Both the position numbers and the translations under genes were made by a program. This document shows positions 50,036-60,142 of a DNA stretch of 64,000 nt, piece by piece (positions within the stretch are counted from its first letter, which is position 1; every line of letters begins with the position of its first letter). The notes under the pieces are model-generated. The model was not told where the DNA came from, searched no databases, and worked only from the letters and a program-made list of their open reading frames with translations. Source of the stretch: Cryptomeria japonica (taxonomy: Eukaryota; Streptophyta; Pinopsida; Cupressales; Cupressaceae); the NCBI RefSeq assembly GCF_030272615.1, contig NC_081406.1, positions 116,033,783 through 116,097,782 of the forward strand, read 5' to 3'.

Positions 50036-51649
50036 ATGGGTTCTTCTAAGTTTCCTCTCTTAACTCCTCATAATTATGCTACTTGGAAAATTGATGCATG
50101 GAGTAAACTTATGGAAAAAGGACTAACTCATTACATTGATGGAACTATTGTTGCTCCCACTGATCCTAAGGTTGATTCAGTTGGTCACTTGGATTTGATC
50201 ACTAAAAATATCATGGCAATTGGTACCTTAAGAAAGTATGTATCAAAGGATCTCTTTTGTCATATTGAGAAGTGTACTCTAATCAAGGATGCTTGGAAAA
50301 AGTTTCAAGACTTGTATGGTCAAGTTGATGAGATCAGGGGATATCAAATTAATAGTGATCTCACCATGTTGGATCCCAAGAACTTTGATACTATACAAGA
50401 TTATGTCACCAAGGCAAATGAGTTGAGGGTACAACTCAAAGATTGTGGCATTGATAAGAAGGATACTCAATTGATCTTCAACTTGATGGGCAAGCTTCCA
50501 CAAGAATATGCAGCATTTGTTTCTAGTTTCCAAACCCATAGGATGACAATGGGTTCAAGCTACACAATGCCTACATTTGATGCTTTGAATGAAATATTGA
50601 TGATGGAACAAACTAAGTTGATAAGCATGGGCATTCTTAAGGCTTCTAAGTCTCAAGCATTAGTGGCAAATCAAGGGAACAAAGGAAATCAAGGAAAGGA
50701 CAACTCAAGCAAGAAGAAATGGCAATCAAAGCCTAAGGACAAAGCACCATCTTCTCCACAACAAGGAGATACATCCTCTTCCAAGAGGGATAATTCACCA
50801 AAGAGGGAGAAACCTACTTGTGACTATTGTAAAAAGTTTGGTCATGAGGATCATCGTTTCCATTTTAAAAAGATTGATGAACTCACACATATCATCAAAA
50901 AGAATAACATTGATTTGCCTAATATCTACAAAAAGGATGATTCACCAACTTCCACTTCCTCACATTCAAAAGGAAAAGGGCAAGCATTCATGGCTTCTAC
51001 AAGTGGGAAGACTCACTCTTTTGGGACAAGAAAATGAAAAGCTCTATGTGCTACTATCAGTCATGATTCAGAGAGATGGCTTCTAGATTCAGGGGCTTCT
51101 CATCATATGGCATCTTCACAGTCTATGTTCTCTACATTTGAGCCTTGCACCATGCCGCAGATTTTGATGGGCAATCATACATACATGGATGTGATTGGGA
51201 AAGGATATATTGACATTGGGGATAACTCCTTCAATAATGTGTTGTGTGTACCCCACTTGACAAACAATCTCCTTTCTATCTATCAAATCACACATGGCAC
51301 AACTAATAGAGTTGTGGAGTTCACACCTGAGTCAGTTTTCATTAGAGACTTGGAGACTAGAGCTATCATTGTGACTGGGGTGGTTGATCATGCATCTCAG
51401 TTATACTCCTTTTCAGATTTTATTGATGATGATGATTTCACATTTGATGATTCTACACATGATGATCACACTTCTTGTGATGGTTCAGATTTTGAGGAGA
51501 ACTTTGGGCACTTGAACATGGGGATTCTCACATGTGACCCCATTCTTGAGCCTTGTATTCCATCTCCTCATATTGATATCACATCACCTATTGCACCTAA
51601 TGATGTGGATAGTGCGACAGTTTTGCCTTCATGTGATTCAGTGCAGTAG
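50036..51649 (+). pseudogene. Copia gag-protease ORF with one in-frame stop
   Basis: ATG 50036 opens a gag (MGSSKFPLLTPHNYATWKID, then the UBN2-type LKDCGIDKKD, NLMGKLPQEY region) of 334 codons to a TGA at 51035-51037. The same frame continues after it with WLLDSGASHHM (about 51080), the Copia aspartic-protease active-site segment, to 51649. The nucleocapsid knuckle reads CDYCKKFGHEDHRF, with Phe where the last Cys of CX2CX4HX4C is expected. After the protease the frame becomes acidic (Asp-rich near 51425-51470) instead of entering integrase. An AAA-CGA to TGA change would explain the single stop. Confidence 0.9.
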
Positions 51650-51691
51650 GATATTCATTGTCTTCCAGCTTTAGATTCATGGGATGGTTAC

Positions 51692-52520
51692 TTGACAAAC
51701 GTTGCAGGTTTGTTTATGGAATCCTACATTGTAGATTTGGGAGACATCATTGATGAAATTCATCTTCTCTTTGATGAAGATGATCCTTCTTCAATTGTTG
51801 CGAGGAAACACTCTGACCCTCTTGTTCATTCTCTACATGATCATTCTTTTGAGGTTGACATGATTGTGGATACTTATGTACAATAATTGGAGGAGGTCTC
51901 TTTATCTTTTGAGGAGACATGTGAGTCTTTGGGACATGTTCTACATCCATCTCCACTAGATCTTGGAATGTCTTTTCAGCAGTGTGGCACAATTTACCAC
52001 CTGTAGGGGGGGTGTCTTTCAGCATCGACATGGGGACACTTGAGCAGTTTTTAAAGATTCCTTTCATCATGAGTTTTCTTCATACATATTCCCTTCATGA
52101 TTGGGGAGACTTCATTGATACACCTTTGGTTTTGTTTCTTCCTAAGGGGAGGAATGTTGTTCGATGTTCGTGGAGCAGTTTCTTCATACATCGAGCTTCT
52201 ATCATTGGTGGAGAATCCACATTGAGGGGGGGCTTCCTAGCTTCTCTTCTTCTCTCATATAGGGGGGACTTTTTCCTCACATGGGGTTTTGTTCCTCACA
52301 TTCTTCTATGAGAGTTCTCTTGTATGTTTTCATCTCTCTTTTGGGGGAGGGTTTTTTCCCATTGGGTTTTTCTCTCTTTCCCCGCTTTGTGAGAGATTTC
52401 ATTGCATTGGTTTTCATGCATTTGTATTTGTACATGGGTACCTAACATGGCCTAGTGGCCGGGACCCATCTTGCATTGCTTAGTTGCATTGTAGACTTAA
52501 GTGCATTCCCCTAAGTTACA
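51692..52520 (+). other. Region after the Copia protease with repeated G tracts
   Basis: Open frames (51692-51886 and 51982-52311) continue the acidic, Asp/His-rich character and show no integrase or reverse transcriptase. Several polypurine-like tracts of seven or more G occur at about 52005, 52226 and 52261, before the one used at 52524. They may be relics of earlier 3' ends or template switches. Confidence 0.5.
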
Positions 52521-52523
52521 CTT

Positions 52524-52532
52524 AAGGGGGGG
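52524..52532 (+). promoter_or_regulatory. Polypurine tract of the gag-only Copia
   Basis: AAGGGGGGG lies immediately before the 3' LTR start (TGTTGG at 52533), as expected for the plus-strand primer. Confidence 0.9.
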
Positions 52533-52998
52533 TGTTGGTGTAAATAATTATTCATCGTGGATATTATTACACTTTACTTAAGTTTACTTAGGTTCATGCA
52601 TTTCATTTTAGTTTGGGTATGAGACACTTGGGCGTTTGTGCCACATTGGGATAGTGTGTGTAGGAGAATTTCCACCTTTTATGGTGTTGATCTTGTTGTT
52701 ACACTCCACATTCAGTGGGTGATCCACCTCATGTGGACTATTATATTATTTCTCCTACCTACCCACACCCATTTCCTACCTACCCTTGTTTCTTACTGAG
52801 CCACATGTCATGTTTGTGTGCTCACATATCTCTAGCCTTGCCTATATAAGCAGGCTCATATTCATTGTATGTAATGATCGATTGATGATCCAGTTGATCA
52901 GTATTTTCATCTTGATAGAATACAGTTTCTTTCTATCATATATTTTGTCTCTCTTATTTGTGCTTTCCATTGCCTCTTGATCTTGGCAAAATCTCACA
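52533..52998 (+). repeat. 3' LTR of the gag-only Copia
   Basis: 466 bases, starting TGTTGGTGTAAATAATTATT and ending AATCTCACA, then the target repeat TCTAT. It is the same length as the 5' LTR with about 18 substitutions and no indel seen. Confidence 0.95.
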
Positions 52999-53003
52999 TC
53001 TAT

Positions 53004-55580
53004 AAATGACAACATCAAAATTACCTTCCATGATAGGGGGGCATGATGTCGAGATTCAATTACAAAGGAAACGAGGTGGGATGTATTCTACTCTTTTTAT
53101 GGAAATAGGGATAAATTTATCCTAGCATCGAACCCTTGGACACTGAATTTGCAGAATCTAGTGGTGCCTAATGTTTTTGTAGAACCAATGATGATAAGAG
53201 AGCTAGTTGTAGCCTATGATCCCCCAAGCAAGACTATAAGATCAGAAGATGGTTATGTCCTATTGGACATATCACACAGGGCTATTGTAGAGTGTTTTGA
53301 TTTAGATAGGTCTTCCCTCAAGGAAATCAATAGAGTTAATTTGGAAAGAAATTACCACTATTAAAAGGAAAGATATAGAAAGGAATTTGTTCCTCATTTT
53401 ATGAAGAAGATCTAAAAAAACTCATAGAACTATATCCTCCCATCAGAGAGGGAGCCCTTCATATTAGAATGCTTTGAACCCTATTTTTTTAAAACCTACT
53501 ATGCATTAGGGAAGGTTCTTGGAGTAGACTATGGGCTAACTCAAATGCCTATTGATTTCATGATGATTGCCATTAATATACAACACCCTACAATAAAATA
53601 AGTTCTATGATTTTGCAGCCATAATCCATGATAAGCTCCATGAAGGGTTAATGGCAGCAATGATAAAAAATTAGAAATTGGAGTTTAGACACTATTATTT
53701 GTTGTTTCATATGATCCTTTACCATAACAGGGCTTATTGGGGTCTAGAATTGACAATAAGGACAAATTATCCACACAGAGGTCTTCCATGGCCAATATAA
53801 AGATGGACTTAGGTGTGGGACAAAGGATCCAAGTTTGGCAATTACTCAATTTTCTTTGATCACTTTGTCATCAAAGTATTCTCAAGGCTTGGAGTGAGGT
53901 CGCCCAGGCTGCCAAGGAATATTATCAAAATTTTGAGGATAAGAAGTTGCAGGGGTGAAGGAATGGTATATCCAGAGGGAGCCTTCATTCATAATTTTTG
54001 AGATTTCTTTTTGTATGGCAACTGCACCATTATCAGAGTATACGGGTATGAGCAAGCACCCCATGTTTTTCCACTCTTTGTCTCTCCTAGGCTAGAATTC
54101 ATTGAACTAATTTGGCAACTAATATGGATGGAGAGGATATAAGATCCTATTGATAAGAAAGGGAGACTCCTCCCCAGGGTGGTCAATTTTGAAGAGTTTA
54201 GTATAGGATGTGACACCCTAGAAAAGGTGTAGGAATTCCTTGTAAAGAATTATAGGTTGAAGGTTGCCCAAGCTCGACATTTTGACCCTAAAGGATGTAT
54301 AAATGACCTCAGAATAAACAAGCTGATAGAGAAGGGTTATTTTCATTCTTTTGATGATTGAGAAGATCTGATAAGAAATTCTCTGCCTACTGAGGCACAA
54401 CAGCACAGGAAGAAATGGGAGCTCATAAATAAGCTTGAGCTAGAGAGAAAGCAGGAGGTTCCCAATTTTGAAGGTTTATACAGGGAAGTCCAAACTGATT
54501 TTGCTAGAATATCCTTAATGATTAGGAAGGCATATGACATAATAAAGATGGAGATGGAAAGGAGGGATGCCAGGGACAAAGGGGTTAAGATTGAGACAAG
54601 GCCTATAGACCCTACTTCTACAGTATACAAAATGAAAGGGCATATAGTGACAGTTGAGAAGACATCTCCTAGTACTTCTCGGCAGGAAACTCAATAGGTT
54701 AAGAGAGTTGAAAAGAGAAAGGAAAAGATGTCTAATTTTGTAGATGTCCAAGTGGATTTCGATTCAAGTGTGCCACCCCCTTCTCCCCCTTGAGAGACAT
54801 TCCATGAAGATGAGGTTGTTGAAGCTTTGAATGAATCAGATAGAGCCATTGTTTTGAGTATAATCCCTATTGAGGAGGCAGATGATGAAATAATAATTGC
54901 CTCAAAGAATTTTGTAGCAGATGACAATTTTGTGAACTCTCCCGAGTTTAAATCTTTTTGGCTAAGAGAAAAATCAAAGGACTTATCTGATGAAGCGATC
55001 ATAAATTTTGATACAAATAGCTTCAATTGAACCCCTGAGGAAGGAAGGGATATGATTAAAAGAAGCGGTATGCTTCATGTACCATGCTTGGATTTTGAAA
55101 AAATCAATTTATTAGATCAAATTATGTGGCAGAAGGACCCAAATTTTGCAAAAGAGTTCAATGACCATGGGTCTGGGGTAAGTATAGGCCTAAAGGCCTT
55201 TTCTCTATTATCAAGGGACCTAAATGTTCAGAATCCTTTGTTTCTACAAGGTGTACAACAAAAGACATGGGATACAGTGATTAGGATCCTGGAAGACACC
55301 ACTGCATCAAAGGTTGTGGCAATAACCTCACATGCAGTCCAGTTTGCTCAACTAGCAGTAGATGACCTTGAGCAAAAACACTTAAGATTGAAAGACATGC
55401 ATGTGGCTCTCAATGCAAATTACAATAAGTTACTCATTAAAAATTGTGCATGGAAGGTGCAAATAAAGAAGGTGACTACAGATTGTTTAGGAGGAATTAG
55501 GCCTAAAGAATTGGAAAATATGAATAAAGAATTGCAAATAATTAAGGATGAAGATGACAATAATTATTTTGAATCATAAG
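53004..55580 (+). pseudogene. Continuation of the long degenerate ORF after the Copia element
   Basis: The frame resumes with NDNIKITFHD and continues through YVLLDISHRAIVECFDL (about 53250), then in another frame GSKFGNYSIFFDHF (about 53825), EQAPHVFPLFVSPRLEFIEL (about 54050), long charged helical stretches (about 54300-54560, 54820-55020), to about 55580. The last open part (55052-55579) is intact for 175 codons. With the N-terminal part this was one protein of roughly 1100 residues before the insertion. The YVLLDISHRAIVECF element may correspond to the SFMVSKETIAKVI element of the unknown repeat family. The function is unknown; it is probably retroelement-borne. Confidence 0.6.
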
Positions 55581-57639
55581 GGATTCACTTTTGAGGATTT
55601 AAAATAAGATTATTGATAAATGAGGTGAAATTCAGTCTTCATAATCTTTGACGTCTCAGCTCTTAAGTCAGCTCAATGAGATTGTTTAATTCTTTCAGCC
55701 AATAAGATTCACTTGGCTAACAAAGAGTCAACAGTTGAAAGAGGTCATGCTAGTAGTAAAAAACATGGCCAAACCACCTCAAATTCTTGGGACCACTTGG
55801 AAAAAATATAATTTATTAAATAAAGAGTTGTCCAACATAGAAGAAGAGAAGAAATCAGTGTTGCGAATGATCAACTCTTTCCAAGGGCTTAAAAAGTAGC
55901 ACGTCCGTACAATTTTGACAAATGATGGATAGATCATTAATATAGTTAATAAAATACACTACATAGTCTTGCACACACCCATAACAACTAAAGTGGATCA
56001 ATTTATGAGACTAGAGTCAAAGATTGTATTGTGGAAATTTATTCCATAATCACCTTAGCATGCTTGCTTTGGTAGGATATTCAAATTCAATGAAATATTA
56101 TTTACACCTAAGGTTACAAAAATTATTGCAAGAATTGATCGTGATAAAAATAATGCATTGGAGAATATGTTAATAATTTAAAGGAACTTTCATAATCTCA
56201 ATGAGGATGAAAAATAATTTCTAAGCCAATCATCAAAGATTCTCATCCATATAACAAAAAAATAATACAATTTTCTTATGTTTTTCATAATATGCATCTA
56301 TTGCTCTAGTCAGTATGGCATCTTTACACCATTGAAAAGATATATTTATTGTATTGCTTGGATTAGATTGCAAGACAAAATGAATAAATAGGATTATATT
56401 TAATATTCCACACCATCCTCTAATAATTATAACACTATCTTTAACTTTGAATTGTATGCTTAAGTGGAAGGTCACAAAGTTCAATATCAATGTGGAGTTC
56501 ATATTTAGGAAATTTTGGAAGATGGATCCAAAAGAAGATTTCACTCACATGTTTGAGAAGTCACAAAGCAAGAAAATAGTTTGTTTGACATGTTAAGTAT
56601 AGATTTGCGAGATTTGAAGAAGCTTAACCTAATTTTTAACATTGAAAAAATTAATACTAAGATTTCAATAAAAAAAGTGGATATTTTGACAAGTCCAACA
56701 TCTAGGAGAGAACAAGAAACACCATTGCATACATATAGAAACCATTTTAGTCAAATGTAATAAGTTCCAAATAAAATAATTGCAAATTATCATATTTTAA
56801 GGCCAAAAGTATTTGTGAAACACAAAAAATACTATTTATGATTGCCACTTAGAATATAAATAGCATAAAACTCTTCATTGAGGAATCATGAAGTATATAG
56901 AGGCATTCATCTTTAGACAGATAAATCTCATTCCATTTAGCATATCTCATAGATAAAAACACACCACTTATCAATCTAAATTTTAGGATTTTAAATAAGG
57001 GCTAGAAAAGGCTAAGATTAAAAGTAGTCAAATCTTCTGTACCTTCAGTGAGAATATGTTAAATCAATTTCTAGAATAACACTAGAAAGTGTCACAAAAG
57101 ACTAGGATTGTTGACTTGTAGACACAACCACACCCAAATATTATTTTGGGGTACTAAAATAGGCAATGGTTTCAAATGTTGGCAAACAATATTGTTCTTC
57201 CACGCAGCCTCAAAAGTTGAAATAAAAAATGAAAAGCTATGATGAACTCCATCATCATAGCCCTGAATAGAACCTTATTGAAGGTTGCACTATTAGATCC
57301 CTCTTTTAAAATTGGTCAAAACCCTAACTCCATCTCTCACAAAGTACAAAATGACCCCGCATATTGACAAAACATAGTAAAACAACCCACATAAAGGATT
57401 GTCTTCCCCACTGCCTAGAGGCCTATGAGAACATATTCCCCTCACTCCTGCAATAGCTAAGGGAAAATTTACCTAACAAAAAAAGGAATCATATAGACAA
57501 CATAAAAAAAAAAATAGTTTTTGACAAACAACCATGAACCTATTCGTAGACATAATTGAGTAAAGGTGGACTAAAAGAAAGCTTAATTCTATTTTTTCTT
57601 AATTCTAACAACATTAAGATCATGCATACAAAACCAACA

Positions 57640-58130
57640 AACAAACGTAATAGGGCTAATACCTGGGTTGAGGGTGTGGATGAGGATAGAGTTTAGAAGG
57701 TGACCAATGATTTTATTGGTCTTGTGGACATATGGGACAAGATGAAAAGGAAAATCAATGACCTTGATGCTAAGATGAGAATGACTGACATGAAAACTGA
57801 GTTGGATGAAATTTGGCATGCCCAGGAGGCCTTGAAATCTAAAATCAAGATGGCCAACTCAACATGTTAAAGTATGGCTAACATCCATAACTCCTCTCTT
57901 CAGGCTATCTAGCCTATTCAAGCTGAGCTCAATAGGAAAAGAGAGAAGAAGCGAAGGCCAACAGAGGCCTTGATCATTGGTGTTGGTCTTTTGGAGTCTA
58001 TGGTGAAACCCACCCTAGATTAGGCTTTAGTTTCTTCTGGTTAAGGTTTTGAGTCTTATAAAAAGGCATCCTTTTCTAATAAAATTTTAAGTTTATGCCA
58101 AGTTTGGCAGGATAAAAGTTTTCCCATGTA
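57640..58130 (+). pseudogene. Coiled-coil-like ORF fragment in an insertion
   Basis: Plus-strand translation near 57660-57880 gives NDFIGLVDIWDKMKRKINDL and EIWHAQEALKSKIKM, heptad-like and Lys/Glu-rich, broken by TAG and TAA stops. It lies within sequence absent from the partner segment at 37740, so it came with an insertion. The 3' part near 58320-58375 ends in an AT-rich tail. It may be the C-terminal end of a repeat-encoded protein like copy 1; no family is assigned. Confidence 0.35.
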
Positions 58131-59376
58131 GATGGTCGTCCCTTTGTGCTTTCAATGGGTGGTTTACTAGTTTTTTGTGTTCACTATTTTTTGTTTCTGG
58201 TTTTGTTCCTGTTGGTCTAGTTTCTTTGTTGGTTTTTGGGTGTCCCTTCTTGTTTTTTAGCTGTCTTAGTGGCAGTTTTTTTACTCGTTGTGCATCCCTC
58301 ATGTGCCCCAAGTGTCGCTTAGCAGTTATGTAATGGTATAGGCCTATCCCACTTTTATTAATCAAAATGTATTTTAATAAGGTGCAGATTTTAAAAGACC
58401 CACTAGAGTTAGCAAATCAATTGTCACACAAGACACTCAAACAAGATAATACACAAAACAAATAACAAAACCTTTAAAACCACAAATAATCAATGGAAAT
58501 CTTTAGACCTTCACAAAAACCTAGAAAAACCGCTATTGCATATACCATCAAGTGGATCTTTGCAATTAGTCTGGCAAAACAAAAGAATTTACAAAAACAC
58601 TACAATACAAATCCATTGAAAATTTAAAAATGAGTGAAAGCTTACTAGGTATTGTGCCACTATAATATATACTTACAACATTGATTAGACTAGTCACTAC
58701 AGTGGAGCTATTCATGACAACTATACTAATTTCTTTGGTGGCTTTTGTTTTGTTGCCAATAGGTTTTGGTCCAAAATATTTACTCCCATTTCTTGGCTTT
58801 GTACTCATTTGACTTATTTGATATAAATTTAAAGCTCAATGCAGTCCACTCAAATCAATTGAATCCCCATACAAGAACATGCCTACAAATCTACAAAGAA
58901 AACTGATGGTATTATTTTAGTATTTTTCAAGCTTCTACAATCTATTGCAAAAACAAAATTATTGTGAAAACCCTTTGGTTTCCCTCTACATTTTTAGATG
59001 TTTCAATGTCCAATAGTACCATTGATAGAAGAAAGTGAAACTAAATGTGGTCTACCCAAATCATTTGAACTCCCTACTATAAATCCTCCTAGTCAGGAAG
59101 GAAAATTGATGCTAATATTTTAGTGTTTTCCAAGCTTCCATAGTTCATTGCAAATTTAAATAATTCTTGTTAAAAACCTGTGATTTTCACCAATAATTTA
59201 ACATGATGCATGTTGCATATTATATGTTTGTGAGGGATTTATCATCTTGTACAATGTTTCAGACACAAGAATGTAGTCAAATGGTAGAAACAAACATACA
59301 CTTGAAATTTAGACAATTCTATGGGATTGCCCACTACCGTAGTATCTACCAGCAAAGTCTCCTTTGCATGGATGCA

Positions 59377-59702
59377 TATGGCTAGCCTTAAACCACACAC
59401 ACTAAGAAACATATTAAGTCTAGAGAATGTTTGTCAACTTTGAGTGTTTACACTAGGGATGACCCCACAATGCAACAGTTAGTTGTGAGCCTCCTACATG
59501 AGAGGTTGTGGGTTCGAGTCTACTCGATTGGTTCTTAGCTCAAAAACTGTGTTTAAACTTTTAAGCCTAGAATTGTATTGCAAGTGTGACTAAACACCTT
59601 AAACAGCATATTAAGTCTAGAAAATGTTTGTCAACTCTAAGTGTTTAACACTTTTAAACGTAGAAATGTAAGCTTAGTGTGTGTGATTTAAGCTGTTCCA
59701 TA
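59377..59702. mobile_element. Small inverted-repeat element (MITE-like) with a Pol III B-box-like motif
   Basis: The two ends are inverted repeats of about 30 bases with about five mismatches: one end starts TATGGCTAGCCTTAAACCAC, and the other on the opposite strand TATGGAACAGCTTAAATCAC. TGCA flanks both sides (59373-59376 and 59703-59706), and the paralogous site near 2613 is empty. Inside, GTGGGTTCGAGTCT (about 59511) resembles a tRNA-type B box, and a segment of about 45 bases (about 59409 and 59605) is directly repeated. The superfamily is not assigned. Confidence 0.7.
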
Positions 59703-60142
59703 TGCAAACTTGTCAATATTTTGGACCAGCTCTTGCAATGCCACACATTTCAAAATAAGAACTAAATTATCGTGTGTTCTCTTGCCTCATCCATTGTACA
59801 AGTCTCTGACAAGCTAAGATGAAGTGAACTCCAATCCTATGACAGCAAAAACTATTCAATAAATATCTTACATAAAAACCATGCAGCTTAACCCTCTCAT
59901 TTTAGGAACAGAAAACAAACTTATTAAAAAATTGAATAGATTAATATTAATTTTGAGGTCTCCGCTATAATTCCAGGGGGAAGTAGCGAAAGATGTGGAT
60001 TTTCGAAATCTCTGTAATGCGTAATTTAATTAATAAGAATTCCGCTATACAAGCGGAAACGATTTTTGGCCTATATATTTCTCATACGTATATTGAGAAA
60101 CTACTGAATACATTGAAAACAGATGGCTCATGTTTATACTAA

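Larger units (their letters stand above)
48745..52998 (+). mobile_element. Non-autonomous Copia retrotransposon with gag and protease only
   Basis: This is a 4.25-kb element with two 466-base LTRs that differ at about 18 positions by eye (about 4 percent). It has TG/CA ends and a TCTAT target duplication (48740-48744 and 52999-53003). The order is LTR, primer-binding site, gag, protease, acidic region, polypurine tract, LTR. No integrase, reverse transcriptase or RNase H is seen, which matches the class described as terminal-repeat retrotransposons with a GAG domain (TR-GAG). It would depend on an autonomous Copia for movement. It lies within a degenerate ORF and must be younger than that ORF. 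Confidence 0.95.
55945..60120. repeat. Segmental duplication, 3' flank of copy D (partner 34080-38920)
   Basis: Described with the partner. This copy lacks the 2.1-kb LTR element (empty site at about 56529-56536) and instead has about 1.1 kb of extra sequence at 57480-58590 and an inverted-repeat element at 59377-59702. Confidence 0.8.

Noticed and set aside
59470-59530. A tRNA gene
   Set aside because: The B-box-like motif is present, but no acceptor stem or anticodon arm can be paired, and the sequence lies inside an inverted-repeat element.
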